64,000 nt of DNA from an uncultured Mycoplasmatota bacterium (GTDB taxonomy: Bacteria; Bacillota_I; Bacilli_A; RF39; UBA660), in contig UQVP01000003.1 of the NCBI GenBank assembly GCA_900544605.1, positions 1 through 64,000 on the forward strand. Reading direction: 5' to 3'. Shown here piece after piece: positions 26,148 to 33,528 of the stretch. The notes under the pieces were generated by a model. The model was not told where the DNA came from and did not search any database. It saw only the letters and a list, made by a program, of their open reading frames with translations. The position numbers and the translations under genes are program-made. The first letter of the stretch is position 1; every line of letters starts with the position of its first letter.

Positions 26148-27238
26148 AAGCTTTTAATCCAATCCGTAATTTTATTGAAAAAACCGTTTTTTATTCTTTT
26201 ATTATCTTTTTCTACATTTATATATATTGGTTCTCTTTTTATTTCTTCATTATTAACGTAAACGATAGCTTCTCCAATTTTATTATTATTCTCATAATCT
26301 TTAAGTTTTTGAATTTCATATTTTATTTTAATAGAATTGGTTTCATCAGCAGAAAAAGGATATGAAATATCTTCATTTATATACAATTCATAATTGTTAT
26401 AATAATTTTCTTCTGGTATAGATATTTTACCTTTTTTTAATAATATATAATTTTGGTAATTATTGAATGCTTCTTCGAACAAGTTTTTATGATCAGCAAA
26501 ATCATTTCCATCGTTTAAAGTTACAGAAACTAAATTAAGATTATCTTTGCTGGCTGTTGTAACTAAGGTCCTTTTAGCAATTTCGGTAAAACCCGTTTTA
26601 CCACCTGTACAATATTTATATGACAGTAATAGTTTATTTTTGTTCGTCCAATCATAATAATTCATATTGGTAGCTACTTTATGCCTCTTAGTTTCTACTA
26701 TTTCTCGATACTTTTCATTATGCATAGCATAACTTGTAAGTATTGCCATATCATAAGCTGTAGAATAATTACCTTTTTCTTCATCTAAACCACTTGGGTT
26801 ATTAAATTCACTGTTTAACATGCCTAATTCTTTTGCCTTATCATTCATAAGTGTTACAAAATCACTAACACTTCCACCCACATACTTAGCAATAGCTAGG
26901 GCAGCGTCATTTCCACTTCTTAACATTAATCCATATAAAAGATCTTCAAGTTTTATATTTTCTTGCTGCTTTATATATATTCCGGAGCCATAAGCATCTT
27001 CAATTTCTTCACCGATCGTAACAATATCATCTAGTTTTCCCGATTCTATTGTCAGTATTGCTGTCATTATTTTAGAAATTGATGCTATACTTCGTTTTGT
27101 ATGTATATTTTTAGCATATATTATTCTTTTACTATCTATGTCCATTAAAATAGCTGAAGTTGCACTACTGTCATAAGCTTTAATGTTTAATGGTAAAACG
27201 GCTAAAATAGTAAAAAATATACATATTATTTTTTTCAT
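26141..27238 (-). CDS. dacB: D-alanyl-D-alanine carboxypeptidase, DacB/DacF type
   Basis: A penicillin-binding protein that trims the terminal D-Ala of peptidoglycan stem peptides. In this operon position it is expected to act on spore cortex. A signal peptide (residues 1-20) is followed by the serine-hydrolase motifs SISK (catalytic Ser and Lys), SGN and KTG. A beta-rich C-terminal domain follows and the last residues carry an amphipathic anchor (ITDWIKSLW). The 365-residue length is normal. Context with spmA and spmB supports the sporulation role. Confidence 0.93.
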   Translation of the reverse strand: MKKIICIFFTILAVLPLNIKAYDSSATSAILMDIDSKRIIYAKNIHTKRSIASISKIMTAILTIESGKLDDIVTIGEEIEDAYGSGIYIKQQENIKLEDLLYGLMLRSGNDAALAIAKYVGGSVSDFVTLMNDKAKELGMLNSEFNNPSGLDEEKGNYSTAYDMAILTSYAMHNEKYREIVETKRHKVATNMNYYDWTNKNKLLLSYKYCTGGKTGFTEIAKRTLVTTASKDNLNLVSVTLNDGNDFADHKNLFEEAFNNYQNYILLKKGKISIPEENYYNNYELYINEDISYPFSADETNSIKIKYEIQKLKDYENNNKIGEAIVYVNNEEIKREPIYINVEKDNKRIKNGFFNKITDWIKSLW

Positions 27239-27254
27239 AACATCACCTAAATTA

Positions 27255-27298
27255 ATATATGAAAAAAAGGACTAGTTTATGTCCTATTTTTCATATAT
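27255..27298 (-). terminator. Terminator between the lipoprotein gene and dacB
   Basis: A long inverted repeat (ATATATGAAAAA and AGGAC paired with GTCCT and TTTTTCATATAT) overlaps the end of the 27284-27823 gene. A T-rich arm serves as terminator or attenuator before dacB. Confidence 0.7.
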
Positions 27299-27823
27299 GC
27301 CAAGAATTTTATCCTCTGTTTCACTATCTATCCCATCAATTTTCCATTTCTTATCAATTTTAGTTAAATTAATATCAAAGGTATATCTTACCTTTTTTTT
27401 TGCTACTTTTAATCTTGATATAAGGTAATTAATATACTTGCCTTCATCGTAATTTCCATCTTCATTTTTAAATTCTTCAATATGGTTATTTTTATAGTTT
27501 TCTGTTTCTTTAATTATTTTTCCTAAATCTAAAACAATTATCTCCACTGTAACAACCGCTTTATCACCATCTATAGTTTCATCTTTTATTTTATATGTCA
27601 TATTTCTATATTGTTTTTTAATTATTTCTTGATATTCTTTACCCGTGGTTTCATCAAATCTTTTATCATTGTCAATTACATTATTCAAATCGTTTAATAC
27701 TTGACTATCTAAAGTTTGATACTTATAAAAAAAACTTTCTACTTGTTTGGTAGGTGTATTACTGATATTAGCACACCCAGATAATAAAAATAAGTACATT
27801 ATTACATATATTAACTTTTTCAT
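27284..27823 (-). CDS. Putative lipoprotein of unknown function
   Basis: A 179-residue exported protein. The lipoprotein signal is clear: MKKLIYVIMYLFLLSGC, with Cys17 as the lipidation site. The mature part forms an alpha/beta domain with TYKIKDETIDGDKAVVTVEI, resembling in style the cystatin-like/NTF2-like extracellular domains of DUF4878-type lipoproteins. It lies upstream of dacB in the same direction, with a hairpin between. The function is unknown. Confidence 0.75.
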   Translation of the reverse strand: MKKLIYVIMYLFLLSGCANISNTPTKQVESFFYKYQTLDSQVLNDLNNVIDNDKRFDETTGKEYQEIIKKQYRNMTYKIKDETIDGDKAVVTVEIIVLDLGKIIKETENYKNNHIEEFKNEDGNYDEGKYINYLISRLKVAKKKVRYTFDINLTKIDKKWKIDGIDSETEDKILGIYEK

Positions 27824-27895
27824 TTTCTCCTCCCAGTTATATTATCATCTATTATAATAAATTTTATACTTTTTTAATTTATATATCAAAATATA

Positions 27896-27925
27896 TTGAC
27901 ATTTTAGTAATTTTTATGTTATATT
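27896..27925 (+). promoter_or_regulatory. Promoter of tRNA-Ala
   Basis: TTGACA (27896-27901), 18 bases, then TATATT (27920-27925) preceded by TG (extended -10). It shares ATGTTATATT with the promoter of the large tRNA operon. Confidence 0.75.
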
Positions 27926-27945
27926 GTATAAGCAGATGGCAATTT

Positions 27946-28022
27946 GGGGGATTAGCTCAGTTGGCTAGAGCACTTGCCTTGCACGCAAGGGGTCAAGGGT
28001 TCGAATCCCTTATCCTCCACCA
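27946..28022 (+). tRNA. tRNA-Ala (TGC)
   Basis: A complete cloverleaf of 77 bases. The acceptor stem GGGGGAT pairs with ATCCTCC. The anticodon loop reads CTTGCAC, giving TGC. The T loop is GTTCGAATC and CCA is encoded. It has its own promoter and terminator on the plus strand. Confidence 0.97.
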
Positions 28023-28034
28023 TTATTGTTAATA

Positions 28035-28060
28035 AAACTCAGAAATATCTGAGTTTTTTT
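28035..28060 (+). terminator. Terminator after tRNA-Ala
   Basis: AAACTCAGA pairs with TCTGAGTTT around a short loop, followed by a T run. Confidence 0.88.
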
Positions 28061-28139
28061 GTAATATTTTAATTTTTTTTTGCTAGTAAGAAGGAAATCG
28101 AAACTTTATGTTGTATATTATGAATAGAGGTGATTATAT

Positions 28140-28886
28140 ATGCAAGAAACTTTGCAATTAATAAAAGATAAATTTCAATTAATTAAGGATAAAGGATGGA
28201 TAGAATCAAAAAGAAAAGGTAATACTGGTGTAGGTTACACTTTAGAAAGATTATTTGAAATCGAAGAAAATAATTTTGAAATACCTGACTTTATTATTTT
28301 TGAATTAAAAACTCATCTTTCTTACCCAGAATCATACATAACACTATTTAATGCAACCCCTGATGGAGATTATTTATTTGAAATTGAACATTTAAAGGAA
28401 AAATATGGATACCCTGATAAAACCTTTAAACAATATAAAGTTTTAAATTGTGATTTATTTTCCAAGCAAATTAATAATTTAGGACGTAGCTTTAAGCAAA
28501 CAATAAAATTTGATTATAACGAAAATAAAATTAGATTACATATAATGGATAATAATCTTCAATTAATTGATAAAGAAGTAAGTTGGTCCATTGAGCTTTT
28601 AAAAGAAAAATTTGAACGAAAGTTGAAATATTTAGCTTTTGTTAGTGCCGATAAAAAGTTTTTTAATGGTAAAGTTTACTACAAATATAATAAAATTACT
28701 TTTTACAAATCATATTCTTTTGGTAAATTTATAGAATTACTTGAAAAAGGTAAAATAAGAATATCATTAAAAATTGGAGTATTTAAATCAGGAAAAAATA
28801 TAGGAAAAACACATGATCATGGGACAAGTTTTTCAATTTTAGAAAAAGACTTATGTTTATTATACGAAGAAATATCAGAAACATAA
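28140..28886 (+). CDS. MvaI/BcnI-family restriction endonuclease
   Basis: A 248-residue protein matching the MvaI/BcnI type II restriction endonuclease family. The conserved early stretch KGWIESKRKGNTGVGYTLE is followed by PDFIIFELKTH, which holds the PD...ELK catalytic core. LTLFN-like contacts and a basic C-terminal region follow. Such enzymes normally recognise CCNGG-type sites with a partner methylase. No methylase is found nearby, only tRNA genes on both sides. It may be a solitary nuclease, a defence remnant, or protected by a methylase elsewhere. Confidence 0.82.
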   Translation: MQETLQLIKDKFQLIKDKGWIESKRKGNTGVGYTLERLFEIEENNFEIPDFIIFELKTHLSYPESYITLFNATPDGDYLFEIEHLKEKYGYPDKTFKQYKVLNCDLFSKQINNLGRSFKQTIKFDYNENKIRLHIMDNNLQLIDKEVSWSIELLKEKFERKLKYLAFVSADKKFFNGKVYYKYNKITFYKSYSFGKFIELLEKGKIRISLKIGVFKSGKNIGKTHDHGTSFSILEKDLCLLYEEISET

Positions 28887-28923
28887 TTTTTTAGATCAAT
28901 GTGATAACCAAGGGGATAGGTAT

Positions 28924-28949
28924 AAAAAAAACTATCAATAAATGATAGT
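28924..28949 (-). terminator. Terminator of the 12-tRNA operon
   Basis: On the minus strand ACTATCA pairs with TGATAGT, followed by a run of T, just downstream of tRNA-Pro. Confidence 0.85.
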
Positions 28950-28960
28950 AATAACTTAAA

Positions 28961-29037
28961 TGGTCGGGAAAACAGGATTTGAACCTGCAACCCCTTGGTC
29001 CCAAACCAAGTGCTCTACCAAGTTGAGCCATTTCCCG
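28961..29037 (-). tRNA. tRNA-Pro (TGG)
   Basis: A 77-base cloverleaf. The acceptor CGGGAAA pairs with TTTCCCG and the anticodon loop reads TTTGGGA. CCA is encoded. Last gene of the tRNA operon. Confidence 0.96.
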
Positions 29038-29042
29038 ATATA

Positions 29043-29119
29043 TGGTGCGCTCGAAGGGATTCGAACCCCTGACCTTTTGGTTCGTAGCCAAACACTCTAT
29101 CCAGCTGAGCTACGAGCGC
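29043..29119 (-). tRNA. tRNA-Arg (ACG)
   Basis: A 77-base cloverleaf. The acceptor GCGCTCG pairs with CGAGCGC and the anticodon loop is CTACGAA. The A34 would be edited to inosine. CCA is encoded. Confidence 0.96.
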
Positions 29120-29145
29120 AAATAAGGTTTATAGTTTAAACAAAA

Positions 29146-29221
29146 TGGTGGCTCCGACTGGAATCGAACCAGTGACACAAGGATTTTCAGTCCTTTGCTC
29201 TACCGACTGAGCTACGAAGCC
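29146..29221 (-). tRNA. tRNA-Phe (GAA)
   Basis: A 76-base cloverleaf with anticodon loop CTGAAAA and encoded CCA. Confidence 0.96.
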
Positions 29222-29228
29222 AAATTAA

Positions 29229-29304
29229 TGGCGGTTCCGACGAGAATCGAACTCGCGATCTTCTGCGTGACAGGCAGACGTGATAACCGCTACACCACGG
29301 AACC
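29229..29304 (-). tRNA. tRNA-Asp (GTC)
   Basis: A 76-base cloverleaf. The acceptor GGTTCCG pairs with CGGAACC and the anticodon loop is CTGTCAC. CCA is encoded after a G discriminator. Confidence 0.96.
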
Positions 29305-29307
29305 AAA

Positions 29308-29384
<77 letters not shown>

Positions 29385-29397
29385 ATAATAAATAAAG

Positions 29398-29490
29398 TGG
29401 CGGAGAAAGAGGGATTCGAACCCCCGCGCCGTTGCCGACCTCCTGGTTTTCAAGACCAGTCCCTTCAACCGGACTTGGGTATTTCTCCGC
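29398..29490 (-). tRNA. tRNA-Ser (TGA)
   Basis: A 93-base class II tRNA with a long variable arm. The anticodon loop is CTTGAAA and CCA is encoded. Confidence 0.96.
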
Positions 29491-29532
29491 ATAAGTTTAA
29501 TAAAGTTATAAATACAACTTTATATACAAAAA

Positions 29533-29621
29533 TGGTGCCTAAGGCCGGACTTGAACCGGCATGAAGTATGACCTTCGCAGGATTTTAAGTCCTGTGCGTC
29601 TACCAATTCCGCCACTCAGGC
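29533..29621 (-). tRNA. tRNA-Leu (TAA)
   Basis: An 89-base class II tRNA with a long variable arm. The anticodon loop is CTTAAAA and CCA is encoded. Confidence 0.96.
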
Positions 29622-29630
29622 AACAAAAGA

Positions 29631-29706
29631 TGGTGTCCCGTACAGAATTCGAATCTGTGACCCTTTGATTAAAAGTCAAATGCTCTACCAGCTGAGCTAA
29701 CGGGAC
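29631..29706 (-). tRNA. tRNA-Lys (TTT)
   Basis: A 76-base cloverleaf. The acceptor GTCCCGT pairs with ACGGGAC and the anticodon loop is CTTTTAA. CCA is encoded. Confidence 0.96.
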
Positions 29707-29721
29707 ATAATATATTAAAAA

Positions 29722-29796
29722 TGGCTGCCTCGGCTAGATTCGAACTAGCGCATGCCACAGTCAAAGTGTGGTGCCTTACCGCTTGGCTACGAGGCA
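29722..29796 (-). tRNA. tRNA-Gln (TTG)
   Basis: A 75-base cloverleaf. The acceptor TGCCTCG pairs with CGAGGCA and the anticodon loop is CTTTGAC. CCA is encoded. Confidence 0.96.
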
Positions 29797-29816
29797 ATAC
29801 TAACCAAACCAAAAAG

Positions 29817-29900
29817 TGGTGGAGGGAGATGGATTTGAACCATCGAACCCGAAAGAACAGATTTACAGTCTGCCGCGTTTGACCACTTCGCTACCCCTCC
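29817..29900 (-). tRNA. tRNA-Tyr (GTA)
   Basis: An 84-base class II tRNA with anticodon loop CTGTAAA and encoded CCA. It is the tRNA expected to be read by the T-box upstream of deoC-tyrS. Confidence 0.96.
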
Positions 29901-29905
29901 AAAAG

Positions 29906-29981
<76 letters not shown>

Positions 29982-29984
29982 AAA

Positions 29985-30061
29985 TGGTGGGCGATATAGG
30001 ACTCGAACCTATGACCCCCTGCTTGTAAGGCAGGTGCTCTAACCAACTGAGCTAATCGCCC
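29985..30061 (-). tRNA. tRNA-Val (TAC)
   Basis: A 77-base cloverleaf. The acceptor GGGCGAT pairs with ATCGCCC and the anticodon loop is CTTACAA. CCA is encoded. First gene of the operon Val-Thr-Tyr-Gln-Lys-Leu-Ser-fMet-Asp-Phe-Arg-Pro. Confidence 0.96.
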
Positions 30062-30081
30062 AATTTCCTTGGACGTAATTA

Positions 30082-30111
30082 AATATAACATATAAACTAC
30101 TTAATTGTCAA
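30082..30111 (-). promoter_or_regulatory. Promoter of the 12-tRNA operon
   Basis: On the minus strand TTGACA (30111-30106), 18 bases, then TATATT (30087-30082) with an upstream TG. It matches the tRNA-Ala promoter closely. The -35 lies inside the last codons of the S1-domain gene. Confidence 0.8.
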
Positions 30112-30478
30112 TAGAATTTGCATTTTTTTTCATTTTATTTATATTTTCTTTAATCCAAATTGGTAATTTATACTCTAAAGTAGTAAACCCGTGTTGTGTT
30201 TCAACTATTTTCTTTTTTTTCTTTTTTACACTAATTTTATAATTTATATTTTTAATGCTCAATTTTAAATGATTTAATTTATCGTCAACATCCAAAATTT
30301 CAACATATATATCTTGCCCAACATTTACATAATCATGAATATTTTTAACAAAGCCATTAGATATTTCAGAAATATGAATTAAGCCACTGTAATATTCATC
30401 AAGTGTTACAAAAATTCCATAAGATTCGATTCCACTTACTGTAGCTTTAACAATTTTTCCTTTCTTATACTTAGTCAT
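30101..30478 (-). CDS. S1 RNA-binding domain protein (CvfD/YugI-like)
   Basis: A small RNA-binding protein with one N-terminal S1 domain (residues about 4-75: KGKIVKATVSGIESYGIFVTL, GLIHISEIS, GQDIYVEILDVD), followed by a very lysine-rich linker. The domain layout and 125-residue length match the CvfD/YugI general stress proteins of Firmicutes, which bind RNA and influence translation. I start at 30478, with GAGGTG upstream. Its 3' end overlaps the promoter of the tRNA operon downstream on the same strand. Confidence 0.85.
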   Translation of the reverse strand: MTKYKKGKIVKATVSGIESYGIFVTLDEYYSGLIHISEISNGFVKNIHDYVNVGQDIYVEILDVDDKLNHLKLSIKNINYKISVKKKKKKIVETQHGFTTLEYKLPIWIKENINKMKKNANSIDN

Positions 30479-30581
30479 TTTGATACACCTCTTTGTCAAT
30501 TATAACATGAACTAAGTATAAAGTCCAAATTTTTATTTACAATGATTTAACTTTAGTATATAATAACTAAAGGTGATTCAA

Positions 30582-30812
30582 ATGGAACAAGACGAAATGA
30601 AAATTAGAAATATAATTGAAAAATTAAGGCCTTATCTTATTAGTGATGGGGGTAATATTGATTTTATTAAATACGAAAATAATATCGTGTATATTAAAAT
30701 GAATGGTGCTTGTGCAAATTGTAGCATGCTTGATTTTACTTTAAAAGAGGGAATTGAAGCAGCAATTAAAGAGGAAGTTCCTAATGTGAAAGAAATAATA
30801 AATGTAGAATAG
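30582..30812 (+). CDS. nfu: NifU-like iron-sulfur scaffold protein (Nfu)
   Basis: A 76-residue protein equal to the Nfu (NifU C-terminal) domain, which carries and transfers Fe-S clusters to target enzymes. The pattern LRPYLISDGGNIDFIKY precedes the cluster-binding CxxC (GACANCSM). I prefer the ATG at 30582, because the in-frame GTG three codons earlier is part of the AGGTGAT ribosome binding site. Single gene with its own terminator. Fe-S clients in this window include PflA, RlmD and ferredoxin. Confidence 0.93.
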   Translation: MEQDEMKIRNIIEKLRPYLISDGGNIDFIKYENNIVYIKMNGACANCSMLDFTLKEGIEAAIKEEVPNVKEIINVE

Positions 30813-30827
30813 CTCTACATTTTTTTA
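30801..30827 (+). terminator. Terminator after nfu
   Basis: AATGTAGA pairs with TCTACATT around a 5-base loop that contains the stop codon, followed by a T run. Confidence 0.85.
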
Positions 30828-31730
30828 TACTTTTATTATCCATTCTATTTCTGGAATTTTATAATATTTATTCATTTCTACCAATAAATTTTTTAAAAAA
30901 ACAATATAGCTGCTTATTTTTAAAAGAATATTATTAAGAGCTTTCTTATCACTTTTTGAAATAAATATATTTTCACATATATCAAAATAATAAGTTGGAA
31001 ATAAAAGTCTACTATATAAAAGGATTGATTGTTCGTTTGTTAATTGTACTTTTCCCATATCATTAATAGCATCTGTTACAGTATAATTATCATAAAAATA
31101 TTTACTTTTTATATACTCGGCAGTATCTCTAACTTTGCTATCAATAATAAAATTTAATGGGTTATATATTTCCTCTACATCAGATGTACATTTTATTCTT
31201 CGATGACAAATAGCTAGATTATCCCTATAATCTCTTACTTCATTTAACAGTGATATACTATTTTCTGCCAAACCGATAAAAAAGTTAAAACTTTCCATAA
31301 TTTCAGGATATTTTTTTCCTATTTGACTAACTTGATATTCTAAATAATCTATTTTAGCTGTCCACATATTATACCATTCATTGTTAACAAGTTTTTCTAA
31401 TTTTAAATTATCTATAGGTATATCAGAAAAAAGCTTTAGCTCATCAAATGTTATTTTATTTCCTTTTCTATAAATTTTTAAAAGAATATAAGGAACATTA
31501 TTAATATAAGTTAGAATTAGATTATTATTATTTAATATTATTTCGTGACATGGAAAATTTAGATTAAGAAGATATATATTTAATTGGTATAAATAATCAA
31601 TTTTATCTAAATCATCTTTATATTCAGTCATAATATATTCTTGGTTATCAATATAACATCTATATTGTTTGTTTACTTGATGTATTGAAGTGGGAACTAA
31701 ATTATAATAATAACTTAACACATTTTTCAT
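30825..31730 (-). CDS. Spore coat kinase-fold protein (YutH/CotS-like)
   Basis: A 301-residue protein that looks like the aminoglycoside-phosphotransferase-fold spore coat proteins (CotS, YsxE, YutH). Points of resemblance are the early YYNLVPTSIHQVNKQYR segment and LAICHRRI. A following NFIID...RDTAEYIKSKYF stretch occupies the place of the metal-binding part of the kinase fold. Catalytic residues look degenerate. Neighbours include a CotZ-type coat protein, which supports a spore coat role. Family call is tentative. Confidence 0.55.
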   Translation of the reverse strand: MKNVLSYYYNLVPTSIHQVNKQYRCYIDNQEYIMTEYKDDLDKIDYLYQLNIYLLNLNFPCHEIILNNNNLILTYINNVPYILLKIYRKGNKITFDELKLFSDIPIDNLKLEKLVNNEWYNMWTAKIDYLEYQVSQIGKKYPEIMESFNFFIGLAENSISLLNEVRDYRDNLAICHRRIKCTSDVEEIYNPLNFIIDSKVRDTAEYIKSKYFYDNYTVTDAINDMGKVQLTNEQSILLYSRLLFPTYYFDICENIFISKSDKKALNNILLKISSYIVFLKNLLVEMNKYYKIPEIEWIIKV

Positions 31731-31780
31731 GATTCCACCTCATTAAATTATATTCAAACCAACTTTTTTTATTAAAAACA

Positions 31781-31802
31781 AAAAACATCCAAAACGGATG
31801 CT
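31781..31802 (-). terminator. Terminator after the 31801-32559 gene
   Basis: On the minus strand GCATCC pairs with GGATGT and is followed by six T. It begins at the stop codon. Confidence 0.8.
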
Positions 31803-32559
31803 ATTTTAAAACTTCTTTTAAATCATTAATTAAATTCTGATATTTTTCTAATTGTTCTGTTAATTCCTTGTTTTTTGCAACTTCATTTTCATATAAATCT
31901 TTATAATTATCTTGTGTTGATACCGAAGCTACACCATTATTTATAGGCTCAACATCACCATTATAATATATATTTGAATCTATGCTAGGATTACTTATAG
32001 TTTTCTCATCTGAAACATTATTCAAAGGTGTGTTATTATCTACTGCATTTATCTCATTAATCTGTGGTTTTATAATAGAATTATTTACTGGTGTTGTATT
32101 TTGAGATAAAAATTTATCATTTTTTTCAGTTGTTACATCTGTTATAGTATCTTCGATTTTAGGTTCCACTTGAGTTGTATCATTTTCATTATTTTGAATA
32201 CTTTTATTTGCACTTAAAAGTTGTAATAAAGAATCATTTAATTTAAATACTTTTTGATTTTCAATTTTAATTTGTGAGATATTAGCTTCATTTAAATCAT
32301 TAACTCCTACTGGAATGCCATCTTTATTTCTTTTAATGATATCTTTAATTGTATCTTTTACCAAATTCCACTCTACATCATCATCAATGGTAACTCCCAA
32401 TCCATTTACAATTTTAGAAATATATAATTTAACATAACCTCCATCATCTATTTCATTTAAAGAAAATACTAAATAATCAAAGTTATTTAATCTAAAATAT
32501 CTAATGACAGTTATATTAATAGATTCACCATTAGATTTTTGTACAACTATTCCATTCAT
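31801..32559 (-). CDS. Unknown coiled-coil protein next to spore coat genes
   Basis: A 252-residue protein not assigned to a family. Residues 1-90 form a globular domain (VRYF-like strands, FDYLVFSLNEID, a Val/Ile-rich helix ending in KDIIKRN). A long low-complexity Asn/Thr/Ser-rich segment follows (about 115-215). The last 35 residues are a predicted coiled coil (DLYENEVAKNKELTEQLEKY). A strong ribosome binding site (AAGGAGGATC) fixes the start at 32559. It is divergent from cotZ and next to the YutH-like gene, suggesting but not proving a spore-related role. Confidence 0.65.
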   Translation of the reverse strand: MNGIVVQKSNGESINITVIRYFRLNNFDYLVFSLNEIDDGGYVKLYISKIVNGLGVTIDDDVEWNLVKDTIKDIIKRNKDGIPVGVNDLNEANISQIKIENQKVFKLNDSLLQLLSANKSIQNNENDTTQVEPKIEDTITDVTTEKNDKFLSQNTTPVNNSIIKPQINEINAVDNNTPLNNVSDEKTISNPSIDSNIYYNGDVEPINNGVASVSTQDNYKDLYENEVAKNKELTEQLEKYQNLINDLKEVLK

Positions 32560-32706
32560 ATTGATCCTCCTTTTTATTCTAAATATAATTATACTCAAAT
32601 TTATTATTTTTTTCAACATAAATTTTGGAATTTAGGTATTTAATTCACACCATTTGAATTATTTAGAATATGTTATATTAGAAAATCAAATGAAGGGGTG
32701 GATTAT

Positions 32707-33147
32707 ATGTGTAATAATGAAACAAATGACTGCAAATGCATTTCTGAAATTTTAACTGTCATAGCTATACTTCAAAAAAATGCAATCTGTCCAGAATCTT
32801 GTTTGGATACTTGTGACAGAGGATTTTTAGGATGTTCAGTTACAACTGCAGGATGCAATACGCGTCCAATTATGTTATATACTTGTTGTGGTAATGGTAC
32901 TCCATGGAGAATGCCTATAACTAAAGAGGATGTTGTTTGTGGCGAAGAGGATGTTGTTTGTTCTAATGTATTTAGAGTAGAAAAAATCGATGGATGTTGT
33001 GCTACATTTAGAGTTTTAGCAACTAATCCTGACGTTGCAGCTAGAGCAACAGTTCCATATATTTCAACAAATACATTCTTTACAATGAACTTAAACTGTG
33101 TTTGTTGTTTAAGATGTTTACAAGATACTTATGTAGACGTAATCTAA
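32707..33147 (+). CDS. cotZ: Cysteine-rich spore coat protein, CotY/CotZ family
   Basis: A 146-residue spore outer-coat or exosporium protein. It has about 18 cysteines, spread as single residues and CC pairs, and the CotZ-type core GNGTPWRMPIT...RVEKIDGCCATFRVL. Such proteins crosslink by disulfides to build the spore crust or exosporium base layer. The ATG at 32707 follows GGGGTGG with good spacing; an in-frame GTG inside that site is unlikely. A 7-codon near-repeat (EDVVCGE-EDVVCS) suggests a small tandem duplication. Confidence 0.88.
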   Translation: MCNNETNDCKCISEILTVIAILQKNAICPESCLDTCDRGFLGCSVTTAGCNTRPIMLYTCCGNGTPWRMPITKEDVVCGEEDVVCSNVFRVEKIDGCCATFRVLATNPDVAARATVPYISTNTFFTMNLNCVCCLRCLQDTYVDVI

Positions 33148-33172
33148 AAAGGCTTAAACAAAGCCTTTTTTA
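33145..33172 (+). terminator. Terminator after cotZ
   Basis: AAAAAGGCTT pairs with AAGCCTTTTT around a short loop, followed by TATT. Confidence 0.87.
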
Positions 33173-33490
33173 TTATGAAAAATTTATATCTTGAATATCA
33201 GCAATAGGAATTAATTCATTATCTATAGTAATCAAATAGCCATTATTATGACCAATTATTTTAACTTTTTTACTACCGTTTTTTAATTTTAAATCTACTT
33301 CTGCCTTATAAACATACCTTTCAGAGTTAAAAATATCATTTATTTTTTGATAAATATTTTTATTGTCAAAATTATCTTTTTGAGCATTACTCTCAATTTT
33401 GTCAGAGTTTCCAGAATAATAGATTTTTTCATTATTCAAAATATTTTTATCAATCCTATTTGCAAAAACTTTTGGTAATTTTTTATTCAT
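33173..33490 (-). CDS. Small unknown protein, possibly spore-related
   Basis: A 105-residue soluble protein I do not recognise. It starts KLPKVFANRIDKNILNNEKIYYS, has a polar middle part and ends in an all-beta region (VKIIGHNNGYLITIDNELIPIADIQDI) that could be a small barrel. It is convergent with cotZ and located between coat genes and the DUF368 transporter. Conservation of the KLPKVFANRI opening in relatives would be the thing to test. No function is assigned. Confidence 0.6.
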   Translation of the reverse strand: MNKKLPKVFANRIDKNILNNEKIYYSGNSDKIESNAQKDNFDNKNIYQKINDIFNSERYVYKAEVDLKLKNGSKKVKIIGHNNGYLITIDNELIPIADIQDINFS

Positions 33491-33528
33491 ATGTTCACCT
33501 CAATTAATTTTATGCAAATAATATTTTG

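Noticed and set aside
28891..29091. Open frame overlapping tRNA-Pro and tRNA-Arg
   Set aside because: It reads through two complete tRNA genes and a terminator, so it is a chance frame.
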